A stretch of 64,000 nucleotides of DNA from Clostridia bacterium (GTDB taxonomy: Bacteria > Bacillota > Clostridia > Christensenellales > CAG-138). Each line of letters begins with the position of its first letter. Position 1 is the stretch's first letter. The position numbers and the translations under genes are program-made. The notes under the pieces are model-generated. The model saw only the letters and a list, made by a program, of their open reading frames with translations, was not told the origin of the DNA and ran no database searches. Location of the stretch: contig JAFQCL010000001.1 in NCBI GenBank assembly GCA_017416425.1, positions 78,291-142,290 on the forward strand, in the 5' to 3' direction. This document shows positions 26,955 to 34,915 of the stretch, in pieces.

Positions 26955-27155
26955 TTAAATGATGATATAATTGCTCTTGATGCTAATATTATAGTCTATT
27001 CCTGAAATTTATGATTTACCACAATGCTCCTCAATGGTAACGATATACTTTTCTACCTATAGCCATTTTGTAGAGTTTGCCTTAAATTTGCTATAATATT
27101 AACTCAATCCAATTCAAATTCAAACAATATATAACACTTTATTGGAGGTATATTT

Positions 27156-29396
27156 ATGGATAGAGATATCCTGCTTAATAAGAGCTTATCCGATCTTCGC
27201 GAACTTGCAAGGATGCAGGGTGTAAAATCGATAACACGCTATAGAAAGGCTGAACTTGTACAAATCATCATGGCAGGCGGCGATATTTCTGTGCTGAATA
27301 ACAACGAGCCGCTGGAAAAAGCTCCTCGTTTTTCACCAACAAGCCAATCTTCCTCACCTTCGGTTCCCGCTCCTCCTTCAGAGCAAAAAGAAGATGTCGT
27401 CGATGCAAAAACGCAAACAAAGGATTTGGAAAATACTCAGCCCAGCTCTTCAGCTCAGGAACAGAAACCCCGTGAAATAGATACCCAAGCACAGAGTTTT
27501 AAAATGTCTCAAGAGCGTCCGCACTTCAAGCAAAAATCCCAGCAACAGTCTCCTCCGCAGTCATTTGTACATCGCAGAAATACAAACGAACAGCCTCGTC
27601 AGGGAAATGAGTGGAACTACAGCGGTGATAGGAATCGCCCTGCGTATCAGCAAGGTGGAGATTTTCAGCAGGGTGGATATCAGCAGCGTAATAACGATTT
27701 TCAGCAATCCCCCTATCAAAATAAAAATCAGCAGAATAGCGCAAACTATCAGCCCAGATATCAGCAGCAGGGCTTTTCACAGCAGCGTAACAACAGGCAA
27801 AATAACGATGCCTCATGTTATCAAAGACAACAGCGCAATGACCGCTATCAGCAAAACGATCGCTATTCCCAGCAGCGTGATTTTAATCAGCAAAGAGATT
27901 TTCAGCAGCGAAGTGATTATATGCCCCAGCAGAGGGATTTCCAGCAGCGAAATGATTACATGCCTCAGCAAAGAGATTTCCAGCAGCGAGGCGATTATGT
28001 TCCGCAGCAGAGGGACTTTCAGCAGCGAAGTGATTATATGCCTTCGCAAAGGGATTTTTCTCCACGAAACGACTATTATCACTCCGATCGGAATGATTTT
28101 CAGCAGCAATACAACGATTATATACCTTATGAGCAGGATATTCAGCAACCTTTACCGCCAAGAGACTGCACTAAGCCTCAGCAAAACGAAAACCAGGGCG
28201 GCGTAAATGCCGATGTATCCAACATACTTGATTCGGGCGAATGTGTGGAAGTATCTGGCGTACTTGAGATAATGCCCGATGGCTATGGCTTTATCCGTAC
28301 ACAAAATTACATGCCAAGTTCAAGGGATATATATATATCCCAAGCTCAGATAAGGCGCTTCCAACTTAAAAATGGTGACTATATAGCAGGAAGATGCAAG
28401 CCCCAAGCGAAAGAAAATGAACGCTTCTCCGGACTTTTATGTGTAGACTTTGTAAACGGCCTTGAGCCCGACCTTATGCTTACAAGGAAGCCCTTCGATG
28501 AGCTTGTTCCAATATTCCCTGAAGAGCGTTTAACGCTTGAAGTTAAGGGTTATGACGTAAAGCGCAACCGCACACCAAGGATAATTGACCTCATAGCGCC
28601 TATCGGAAAAGGCCAGCGCGGTATGATAGTAAGCCAGCCAAAATCGGGTAAAACTACGCTTTTAAAGGAGATTGCTCACGGCATTTCGACAAATCACCCC
28701 GATGTGCATCTCATCGTTCTGCTTATCGACGAGCGCCCTGAAGAAGTTACTGATATGCAGCGCTTCATAAACGGAGAAGTTCTTTATTCCACCTTCGATG
28801 AGCTCCCCGAACATCATACAAAGCTATCTGAGATGGTAATTGAGCGTGCAATGCGCCTTGTAGAGTGCGGCAAAGATGTTGTAATACTGCTCGACTCCAT
28901 AACAAGGCTTGCTCGTGCCTACAATTTAACCATACCTCAGAGCGGGAAGACGCTCTCAGGCGGTATGGATCCGGGCGCTCTCTTTAAGCCCAAAAGGTTT
29001 TTTGGAGCCGCCAGAAATATCGAAAACGGAGGCAGCCTTACTATAATCGCTACTGCGCTTATTGACACCGGGAGCCGTATGGACGACATGGTATACGAGG
29101 AATTTAAAGGCACCGGCAATATGGAGGTAGTTCTTGACAGAAAGCTTGCTGAAAAGCGCATATATCCTGCCATAGACATACAAAAATCAAGCACAAGGCG
29201 CGAGGACAAGCTGCTATCTTCGGAGGAACAGGAATTTGTCTACGTTATACGCCGGGGTAATAGCAGCAGCCCAGAGCTTATCGAGCAGGTGCTTGGGCTT
29301 ATCGACAAATCCGAAACCAACGCCGATCTTGTAAATACCTATTCGGCTAAACTAAAAGCGCATTTTGAAAAGGATGGCTTTACCTCAGGTATGTAA
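27156..29396 (+). CDS. rho: Transcription termination factor Rho with large prion-like insert
   Basis: 746 residues against about 420 in most Rho proteins. Residues 1-40 are the Rho N-terminal domain ([24 protein letters not shown]). About residues 50-350 are a disordered insert very rich in Gln, Asn, Arg, Tyr and Ser. Then come the RNA-binding cold-shock-like domain ([20 protein letters not shown]) and the hexameric ATPase with Walker [14 protein letters not shown] near residue 495, [11 protein letters not shown], and [15 protein letters not shown]. All catalytic parts look intact. Family knowledge: Rho inserts of this sort form prion-like assemblies in Clostridium botulinum and condensates in Bacteroides. 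The gene has its own promoter and terminator, so it is probably monocistronic. Confidence 0.97.
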   Translation: MDRDILLNKSLSDLRELARMQGVKSITRYRKAELVQIIMAGGDISVLNNNEPLEKAPRFSPTSQSSSPSVPAPPSEQKEDVVDAKTQTKDLENTQPSSSAQEQKPREIDTQAQSFKMSQERPHFKQKSQQQSPPQSFVHRRNTNEQPRQGNEWNYSGDRNRPAYQQGGDFQQGGYQQRNNDFQQSPYQNKNQQNSANYQPRYQQQGFSQQRNNRQNNDASCYQRQQRNDRYQQNDRYSQQRDFNQQRDFQQRSDYMPQQRDFQQRNDYMPQQRDFQQRGDYVPQQRDFQQRSDYMPSQRDFSPRNDYYHSDRNDFQQQYNDYIPYEQDIQQPLPPRDCTKPQQNENQGGVNADVSNILDSGECVEVSGVLEIMPDGYGFIRTQNYMPSSRDIYISQAQIRRFQLKNGDYIAGRCKPQAKENERFSGLLCVDFVNGLEPDLMLTRKPFDELVPIFPEERLTLEVKGYDVKRNRTPRIIDLIAPIGKGQRGMIVSQPKSGKTTLLKEIAHGISTNHPDVHLIVLLIDERPEEVTDMQRFINGEVLYSTFDELPEHHTKLSEMVIERAMRLVECGKDVVILLDSITRLARAYNLTIPQSGKTLSGGMDPGALFKPKRFFGAARNIENGGSLTIIATALIDTGSRMDDMVYEEFKGTGNMEVVLDRKLAEKRIYPAIDIQKSSTRREDKLLSSEEQEFVYVIRRGNSSSPELIEQVLGLIDKSETNADLVNTYSAKLKAHFEKDGFTSGM
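27888..28082. repeat. Five 39-bp tandem units in the rho insert
   Basis: The 13-residue unit [13 protein letters not shown] is repeated with small changes, units beginning at 27888, 27927, 27966, 28005 and a diverged one at 28044. The Arg/Tyr/Gln pattern is the type that supports phase separation in low-complexity proteins. Confidence 0.92.
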
Positions 29397-29519
29397 TGAT
29401 GATTAAAATATCCGAGCTTAACGTGAGCTGATCGTAAGACATTAAATGCTCGTATACTGTAGAAAATGTAAACAAAACTTAAAAAGCAGCCAAGGGGCAG
29501 AGAGTAAATCATAAAACAA

Positions 29520-29556
29520 GGCGGTCAAGCGCAAAATGCTTAACCGCCATATTTTT
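29520..29556 (+). terminator. Terminator after rho
   Basis: GGCGGT (29520-29525) pairs with ACCGCC (29543-29548). An inner AAGC/GCTT pair extends the stem, and ATATTTTTAT follows. The 244-bp gap to the next, convergent gene holds nothing else. Confidence 0.75.
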
Positions 29557-29640
29557 ATCAGCCGATGTCAGCGTATCCGGTAGTATTTTTTATTAGTGTT
29601 CTATTCCTTCAAGCAGAGCGCATTACCCATTTAATGCCAT

Positions 29641-30552
29641 TTAATACCTGCTCATCTCCTTTATTTCCCTGCGTAGCCGGTAGATGCTGTGCCCTAAAAG
29701 CAATCCGCAATATATCAGAATTGAAAGGAAAATAATGAGCGCAAAATCTCTCGGAAATGAATACGAAGCAAAATCAAATCCCAAAACAACTGTATGCCCA
29801 ATTATGTAGGAGGCGGGGTATAGAATTATACGCTCGACCCATATTTTAATATTTGATTTGTTTTTAACGGCAAACCATATTACAAGCATCACACCAAGGA
29901 ACAAAGCGGCAAGTATTAGATAGTACCCCGGGCTCAATCTCGGCAGGCTGATCATGCCGCCATCACCTGCTAACTCCTGACCGTAAATGCAAACATTTTC
30001 TTGCCCATTATTCGATACATAATAGACGCTAAATGGCAGATGTTCTTCTGCTTGGATTGTTGTAGATTGCGCGCCTCGCTTTGAGAACCATCTATCCCAA
30101 AGGGAAGTCCATGCTTCTATCTGATAATAATGTCGGCCTTCCTCAGAAGTATCAGAATAGGAACTACACTGATAGTCCGTCACAATTTCATCAAAAGTGA
30201 TCGTTATGCTTTTATCCGCATTTTCAGTTATGGATACCAATTCCGAAAAATAGGGAAAGTACTCCGGCGCGTCCATAACCGCAAAAGCGGAAACAAGCAG
30301 CGCAGTTACAAGTATTGCGGTAAATACAATCGTTTTGATCCTTTTTGTCCTCAGCTTCTGTTTTAGCTTCGTGAGCGGAAGTATATCCGCATTCGACCGC
30401 ATTACTTTGGGCTCTTTCATGCGGTCACACTCCTTTCTGCACTCGCTGCAGTTTTTTAGATGTTCCTCAATAAATTCGCTTGTATCGGCACTTACCATTT
30501 TTTCCCTATATAGCGGCAAAATATCCCGAATTATGTTGCATTCATTCTTCAT
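29641..30552 (-). CDS. Anti-sigma factor with zinc-finger domain and membrane helices
   Basis: 303 residues. The N-terminal zinc-binding anti-sigma domain (zf-HC2 type) shows His and Cys in EEHLKNCSECRKECD at about residues 29-43. A transmembrane helix lies at about 74-92, an extracytoplasmic region at about 95-205, and two to three more hydrophobic segments follow to the end. It is encoded directly after an ECF sigma factor, with 11-bp overlap, so it most likely holds that sigma factor at the membrane. The multi-helix C-terminus is longer than in simple RsiW proteins and may sense a membrane signal. Confidence 0.88.
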   Translation of the reverse strand: MKNECNIIRDILPLYREKMVSADTSEFIEEHLKNCSECRKECDRMKEPKVMRSNADILPLTKLKQKLRTKRIKTIVFTAILVTALLVSAFAVMDAPEYFPYFSELVSITENADKSITITFDEIVTDYQCSSYSDTSEEGRHYYQIEAWTSLWDRWFSKRGAQSTTIQAEEHLPFSVYYVSNNGQENVCIYGQELAGDGGMISLPRLSPGYYLILAALFLGVMLVIWFAVKNKSNIKIWVERIILYPASYIIGHTVVLGFDFASYSFPRDFALIIFLSILIYCGLLLGHSIYRLRREIKEMSRY

Positions 30553-31045
30553 TGCTGCTGTCCTCCAATCTTGTTTTTATCATATTCCGCGCCCGGTGAT
30601 AGGTAACGCAAGCCCAATTTTCTGACTTATCAAATATTTCACCAATTTGCTTGAAACTCAATTCCCCAAACACCCTCCACATAAAAACCTCCTTGTATGG
30701 ATAGGGTAGAGCATGCAGTTCTTTTCGTATCCGCATAGCTTCATCCAATCGTGAAAATTGTTCTTCAAGGCTTTCATTCTGTGCGGCAATGTTAAAGAGT
30801 TCGATATCTTCAATGCTCTCAATTCGCTTGGCTTTTTTTAAATAGGAGTAATAACAATTCTTTGCTATCTGACATAGCCATACGCGAACGTCACAGTCTC
30901 CGCGAAAGCTATCTATGGAACGCATTGCTTTGAAAAATGTTTCATGGGTGATTTCTTCCGCTATATATTCGTTGCCTGAGAGTCGTTTGATATATAAAAA
31001 CACATCCTTGAAATATATGCGATATATCTCTTCAAACTCCGTCAC
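30542..31045 (-). CDS. ECF-type RNA polymerase sigma factor
   Basis: 167 residues with region 2 (IYRIYFKDVFLYIKRL, EITHETFFKAMRSIDSF) and region 4 (LPYPYKEVFMWRVFGELSF, then KQIGEIFDKSENWACVTYHRAR). No region 3 is present, as usual for extracytoplasmic-function sigmas. The GTG at 31045 is chosen because GGAGG is 8 nt upstream; a GTG nine bases earlier lies within the ribosome site. The overlapping anti-sigma gene gives coupled expression. Target genes are not known. Confidence 0.92.
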   Translation of the reverse strand: MTEFEEIYRIYFKDVFLYIKRLSGNEYIAEEITHETFFKAMRSIDSFRGDCDVRVWLCQIAKNCYYSYLKKAKRIESIEDIELFNIAAQNESLEEQFSRLDEAMRIRKELHALPYPYKEVFMWRVFGELSFKQIGEIFDKSENWACVTYHRARNMIKTRLEDSSNEE

Positions 31046-31065
31046 ACTATACACCTCCTTTCATC

Positions 31066-31097
31066 TATAAGACTCTGTAAGCTTAAAAATCTTACAG
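31066..31097 (-). promoter_or_regulatory. Possible autoregulatory ECF promoter and inverted repeat; gap 31046-31371
   Basis: CTGTAAG and CTTACAG form a 7-bp inverted repeat (31075-31081, 31091-31097) just upstream of the sigma gene. On the minus strand it reads TGTAAG, about 17 bp, then GTCTTATA, which loosely resembles ECF-type -35/-10 elements. The rest of the 326-bp gap holds only the rplA terminator. Confidence 0.3.
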
Positions 31098-31324
31098 GCA
31101 TTTTATAAAATTTAAGATAGAGCTTATAATCCCCATTTTAATCCATGAAAGGCGAGCGATTTCATATCCTCTACTCCCGCTGATAGGTTTAAAAGCTCCA
31201 CTTTGAAGCTTAGTAAATGAAACTATTCTGCTATGGTAAAAAGTATTGGGAAGATGCAGCCAAAATTTATAAAAACAGCATCACCTGAGGGTCATGCCGT
31301 ATCCGAGGCAACATGCCGCTTAAG

Positions 31325-31352
31325 AAAAACCCACATGCTATATGCATGCGGG
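31325..31352 (-). terminator. Terminator of the rpmG-rplA operon
   Basis: On the minus strand: CCCGCATGC, loop ATATA, GCATGTGGG, then TTTTTC. The pairing is 8 of 9, with one G-U pair. It lies 20 bp after the rplA stop. Confidence 0.9.
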
Positions 31353-31371
31353 TAGGTGCTTTATTATTTGA

Positions 31372-32067
31372 TTAGAACTTAAGCGCGTTAAACTTTACGC
31401 CGGGGCCCATGGTCGTTGCAATGACCAGGCTCTTTATATAAGTTCCCTTTGCTGCTGCGGGCTTTGCCTTGATGACTGCATCCATAAGGGTGCTTAGGTT
31501 CTCCTGAAGCTTCTCAACGCCAAAGGATACCTTTCCGATCGGCACGTGCACGATAGCGGTCTTATCGACCCTGTACTCGACCTTACCGGCCTTAGCTTCG
31601 GTAACAGCCTTTGCTACGTCCATGGTTACGGTACCGCTCTTGGGGTTCGGCATGAGGCCGCGGGGACCAAGTATACGACCGATACGTCCGATAGCGCCCA
31701 TCATGTCATTGGTAGCAATACAAACATCTACCGGAAGTCCTACGTCCTTATCGGCAAGTATCTTCTTGATGAGATCGTCATCGCCGATGAAATCAGCGCC
31801 GGCTTCCTGTGCTTCTCTTGCCTTGTCGCCCTTTGCGAATACGAGTACCTTTACTTTTTTACCGGTGCCGTTAGGAAGAATAACGGTGCCGCGAACCTGC
31901 TGGTCTGCATGACGAGGGTCAACACCCAGACGGATATGTGCCTCAACGGTCTCGTCAAACTTTGCCTTTGCAACCGATATAACGGTGCTAAGACCCTCCG
32001 CGGGATCATACAGCTTCTGACGCTCTATAGCCTTGAGGCTATCCAGATATTTCTTACCATGCTTCAT
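31372..32067 (-). CDS. rplA: 50S ribosomal protein L1
   Basis: 231 residues, normal length. Signature text includes [44 protein letters not shown], and [16 protein letters not shown]1 forms the mobile stalk that helps release deacyl-tRNA. By analogy with many bacteria it may repress its own operon by binding mRNA; I did not identify the site. It is the last gene of rpmG-secE-nusG-rplK-rplA and is followed by a terminator; rplJ and rplL, which usually follow, are not adjacent. Confidence 0.98.
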   Translation of the reverse strand: MKHGKKYLDSLKAIERQKLYDPAEGLSTVISVAKAKFDETVEAHIRLGVDPRHADQQVRGTVILPNGTGKKVKVLVFAKGDKAREAQEAGADFIGDDDLIKKILADKDVGLPVDVCIATNDMMGAIGRIGRILGPRGLMPNPKSGTVTMDVAKAVTEAKAGKVEYRVDKTAIVHVPIGKVSFGVEKLQENLSTLMDAVIKAKPAAAKGTYIKSLVIATTMGPGVKFNALKF

Positions 32068-32084
32068 TACTGTGTCCTCCTGCG

Positions 32085-32510
32085 TTAGTCTACTACTACA
32101 ACGCCCATGCTGCGGGCTGTGCCTGCTATCATCCTCTCGGCTGCCTCCACGGATGCCGCGTTAAGGTCGGGCATCTTAAGCTCCGCGATCTCACGAACCT
32201 GAGCGCGAGTGATGTTTGCTACCTTCTCCTTGTTGGGACGACCGGACGCGCTGGTGATGCCGCATGCCTTCTTAATAAGAACGGCTGCCGGGGGAGTCTT
32301 TGTGATGAAGGTGAATGAACGATCCTGATAGACGGTGATGACTACAGGGATGATGAGACCGGCCTGCTTTGCGGTCTTTTCGTTGAACTCCTTACAGAAG
32401 CCCATGATGTTTACGCCATGCTGACCGAGGGCAGGGCCTACGGGGGGCTGAGGCGTTGCTTTGCCGGCAGGGATCTGAAGCTTTACAAAGCCGGTGATCT
32501 TCTTTGCCAT
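32085..32510 (-). CDS. rplK: 50S ribosomal protein L11
   Basis: 141 residues. Conserved text [34 protein letters not shown] and the C-terminal [10 protein letters not shown] identify L11, which binds 23S rRNA at the GTPase centre. The ATG at 32510 follows GGAGG by 9 nt and gives the usual MAKK start; an extension upstream in the same frame is not credible. It lies 17 bp before rplA, in the same transcript as nusG. Confidence 0.98.
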   Translation of the reverse strand: MAKKITGFVKLQIPAGKATPQPPVGPALGQHGVNIMGFCKEFNEKTAKQAGLIIPVVITVYQDRSFTFITKTPPAAVLIKKACGITSASGRPNKEKVANITRAQVREIAELKMPDLNAASVEAAERMIAGTARSMGVVVVD

Positions 32511-32647
32511 TGTTTTTATCCTCCTGAATATATAGTGGTGCGAGCGGCACAGCATTCTGCCGCGCCTCCCACGCTGAAACCTCTTAACTTAAGAGGTGAC
32601 ATGCGTATTGATTACTTTAGGTCAAAAAACTTGACCAGCCTTACGGC

Positions 32648-33247
32648 CTATTCTATTGGTCTGACCTCAACAAAGTCAAACTCAGCTATGGTATCCTTAC
32701 CAAACATGCTGACAACGACCTTAACACGCTGCGCCGATTCATCAAGGGACTTGACGACTCCGTCAAACCCGCTGAGCGGACCTGATACAACGGTTACCTT
32801 GTCGCCCTCCTGGTACTGCACCTTAATGGCAATACGTTCCATGCCCATTGCCGTGACCTCTTCATCGGTAAGCGGCACCGGGCGGCGGTGGTCATAGTTA
32901 TCATCCTTAGAGCCGGTCTGCACAAGTCTTGAAGGCTGACCTACAAAACCTGTTACACCGCGGGTATTCCTGACGATATACCATGTATTATCGTCCATGA
33001 TCATCTTGACCATGACATAACCCGGGAATATCTTCCTTTGATACTTTCTTGTTTTGTTGTCGCGTACCTCGGTAACCTCTTCGGTAGGATACTTTACCTC
33101 AAGTATCATGTGCTGCAGACCGCGGTTTTCCACCGTCTTAAGTATGCTGTCGGTTACCTTCTGCTCATAGCCGGAATAGGTATGAATGACGTACCATTTT
33201 GCAACACCTTCGGCAGTTACTTCTTCGGGTCTGTTATCCATGTCCAT
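32648..33247 (-). CDS. nusG: Transcription antitermination factor NusG
   Basis: 199 residues. The NGN domain begins KWYVIHTYSGYEQKVTDSIL and holds KIFPGYVMVKM; the KOW domain reads KVQYQEGDKVTVVSGPLSGFDG. NusG binds RNA polymerase and modulates pausing, and connects Rho in many bacteria; Rho itself is encoded 3.4 kb away with an unusual insert. The gene order secE-nusG-rplK-rplA is the standard one. Confidence 0.98.
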   Translation of the reverse strand: MDMDNRPEEVTAEGVAKWYVIHTYSGYEQKVTDSILKTVENRGLQHMILEVKYPTEEVTEVRDNKTRKYQRKIFPGYVMVKMIMDDNTWYIVRNTRGVTGFVGQPSRLVQTGSKDDNYDHRRPVPLTDEEVTAMGMERIAIKVQYQEGDKVTVVSGPLSGFDGVVKSLDESAQRVKVVVSMFGKDTIAEFDFVEVRPIE

Positions 33248-33258
33248 GAATGTTCTCC

Positions 33259-33684
33259 TTATGGTTCATCCGTTGTTTCTGGATCCGTTTCTTCGGGAGC
33301 ATCGGTTCCCTCGGGAGCGTCTGTTACATCGGGATCATCCGTTACATCGGGAGCTTCCGTCGCATCGGGATCGGGAGTCGGAGTGGGCTTCGCGGTCGGA
33401 GCGGGAGTTGGCGTTACAACTGAGGGAATATTCTGTATCCCGATAATACCATATTCAAACGCCATATCAAGCACGCCGATTATTATAGCAAACAGCGCTA
33501 CAAATGCTAATACCGTTAAAGTATATGAAATGAGATCCTTGCGGGTCGGCCAGGAAAGTTTTTTTACTTCGCCAAAAACGCTCTTAAAATAAGCGCCAAG
33601 TCTCGAAAAAATATTGGGCTTTTTGTTCTGGTTTTTATCGCTACCCGATTGGGTTGTACCTTTTCCCTTTGTTTCTTTATCCAT
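33259..33684 (-). CDS. secE: Preprotein translocase subunit SecE with unusual C-terminal tail
   Basis: 141 residues against about 60-75 in most Gram-positive SecE. Residues about 24-80 contain the conserved amphipathic helix (FKSVFGEVKKLSWPTRKDL) and the single membrane helix (TLTVLAFVALFAIIIGVLDMAF). After it come about 55 residues of Pro/Thr/Asp/Glu-rich, TPDPD and TDAPE-like text. By topology this tail should face outside the membrane. The core is normal, so SecYEG function is expected; the role of the tail is unknown. It lies between rpmG and nusG. Confidence 0.95.
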   Translation of the reverse strand: MDKETKGKGTTQSGSDKNQNKKPNIFSRLGAYFKSVFGEVKKLSWPTRKDLISYTLTVLAFVALFAIIIGVLDMAFEYGIIGIQNIPSVVTPTPAPTAKPTPTPDPDATEAPDVTDDPDVTDAPEGTDAPEETDPETTDEP

Positions 33685-33699
33685 TGCTGCTTATCTCCA

Positions 33700-33849
33700 T
33701 TACTTCGTTTCGTTGTGAATGGTGTGCTTACGGCAGAAACGGCAATACTTGTTGAACTTGAGCTTATCGGGGTCGTTCTTCTTATTCTTATAAGTATTGT
33801 AGTTTCTCTGCTTGCATTCGCTGCAGGCCAGTGTTATCTTTACTCTCAT
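33700..33849 (-). CDS. rpmG: 50S ribosomal protein L33
   Basis: 49 residues reading [20 protein letters not shown], then [22 protein letters not shown]. The two CxxC pairs (CSEC, CRFC) show the zinc-binding form of L33. The gene is missed by length cut-offs. It is the first gene of the rpmG-secE-nusG-rplK-rplA operon, the usual Firmicutes order; no tRNA-Trp gene lies between it and secE. Confidence 0.97.
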   Translation of the reverse strand: MRVKITLACSECKQRNYNTYKNKKNDPDKLKFNKYCRFCRKHTIHNETK

Positions 33850-33916
33850 TTGGTACCTCCTGTATTTATGCTGCTCGGCTAAGGCTTTTGCTTAAACCTT
33901 GCGTACTCAAAATAAA

Positions 33917-33968
33917 CCCCCGGATGGGGGCGCTAAATAAGCTTATCACAGCTAAAAGCTCATGTCAA
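33917..33968 (-). promoter_or_regulatory. Promoter and 5'-end hairpin of the rpmG operon
   Basis: On the minus strand TTGACA (33968-33963), 17-bp spacer, TAAGCT (33945-33940). The predicted transcript start is near 33933, so the RNA begins almost at once with CCCCC, ATCC, GGGGG (33930-33917) and then UUUAUUUU. The hairpin looks like a terminator but sits at the very 5' end; it could be an early attenuator or an RNA-stabilising cap. Confidence 0.6.
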
Positions 33969-34143
33969 CGTTTTTTTAAAATATATCTGACTTTATCGCA
34001 GTAATCATACCATAAATTCACCTTAGATAGAACACAAAAGACTGCATTATGGAGTAACAAACGTATTTAACTTAGCATAATATGCTGTATCGGGATAGAA
34101 AATTCCTAAACCCGTGCGATTACTACCCAAGGAGGCTAAAACA

Positions 34144-34410
34144 ATGAATAGAAGGTATCGCACCTGCAGGCGCTGTCAGGCTTCGCAAGCTGTTTCTCAA
34201 AACAGCGACAATATGGAAGCTACACGCGCTTGCTGCACCCAAAATACGGATATACCGCTGGTAGCGGCAGGCACCGTATCTGCATGTCAAAATTCCGATT
34301 CGCTTGCAAGCATTTATTTCCAGAGCCAGAATTATTGCAGCGGCTTTTGCCCCGAGCAGTCGCTTATGCAGGGAACTATGTTCCCGGAACTTGTGCGGAT
34401 CTATAAATAG
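34144..34410 (+). CDS. cotJA: Spore coat-associated protein CotJA
   Basis: 88 residues. The C-terminal block SGFCPEQSLMQGTMFPELVRIYK matches the CotJA family signature (a GTxFPEL motif near the end). The N-terminus is Cys/Gln-rich and variable. Family knowledge: CotJA is laid down in the spore coat and needs CotJC. It opens the cotJABC operon, normally transcribed in the mother cell under sigma-E; I could not place a convincing sigma-E promoter. GGAGG lies 8 nt before the ATG. Confidence 0.88.
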   Translation: MNRRYRTCRRCQASQAVSQNSDNMEATRACCTQNTDIPLVAAGTVSACQNSDSLASIYFQSQNYCSGFCPEQSLMQGTMFPELVRIYK

Positions 34411-34419
34411 GAGGAAGCA

Positions 34420-34668
34420 ATGGAATATACAAAATGTGAGCTTGAACTGGCTATTTCCGAGATTCAGTTTATATGCGTTGAGCTGAACCTCTATCTCAAT
34501 ACCCACCCCGATGATGAGGCGGCAAAGGATGACTATAACGCCTATTCCCTGCGGCTCGCCGAGCTTATAGACCTTTATGAAGCAAACTTCTCGCCGCTCC
34601 AAAACTTTGGACATTCCCCGGACGCCGTCGGCTGCTATGTATGCGCAAAATGGCCCTGGGAGCTGTAA
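34420..34668 (+). CDS. cotJB: Spore coat protein CotJB
   Basis: 82 residues. The pattern ISEIQFICVELNLYLNTHPDDEAAKDDYN followed by FSPLQNFGHSPDA and a terminal KWPWEL corresponds closely to CotJB proteins, which end in a PWPW(E/D)-like tail. Its role in the coat is not known in detail. AGGAGG lies directly upstream, and it is the second gene of the cotJ operon. Confidence 0.92.
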   Translation: MEYTKCELELAISEIQFICVELNLYLNTHPDDEAAKDDYNAYSLRLAELIDLYEANFSPLQNFGHSPDAVGCYVCAKWPWEL

Positions 34669-34683
34669 GGAGGATACTATAAT

Positions 34684-34902
34684 ATGTGGATATATCAAAA
34701 AACTTTAGAGTTCCCTGTAAACATTTCAAGACCCAATGTGCGCATGGCAAAAGCGCTCTTTGCACAGTACGGCGGCCCTGATTCCGAGCTTGCCGCCGGT
34801 GTTCGATATCTTACCCAGCGCTTCAGCATGCCGGATAACCGCGTCAAAGCAACGCTTAATGATATAGGTACGGAAGAATTGGCACACGGATGTTATCAAT
34901 GA
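34684..34902 (+). pseudogene. cotJC: CotJC N-terminal fragment, interrupted by the prophage
   Basis: 72 codons against about 190-200 in intact CotJC. Residues 1-68 follow the family well: MWIYQKTLEFPVNISRPN, QYGGPDSELAAGVRYLTQRFS, NDIGTEELAH. CotJC is a manganese-catalase-like coat protein, and TEELAH is the ExxH metal-ligand motif. Right after His68 the text changes to GCYQ and stops. The end of a serine recombinase gene is 14 bp further. The missing part should lie beyond the other end of the prophage. I infer insertion rather than simple decay, because no other damage is seen in the operon. GGAGG precedes the ATG. Confidence 0.9.
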
Positions 34903-34915
34903 GGAGGCGATGCCC
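34876..34915. other. Inferred attL attachment site of the prophage
   Basis: Homology to cotJC ends near 34887 and phage sequence begins. The crossover should lie in or near GAATTGGCACAC (34876-34887). Large serine recombinases recombine at a 2-bp core flanked by non-identical arms, so only a short match is expected at the other end. The exact core cannot be set without the right junction. Confidence 0.65.

Noticed and set aside
25856-27155. Possible oriC beside rpmH
   Set aside because: No cluster of TTATCCACA-type DnaA boxes is visible and dnaA is not in the window.
27565-28206. Second open frame inside the rho repeat region
   Set aside because: It is produced by the repetitive low-complexity codons of the rho insert and has no ribosome site or domain.
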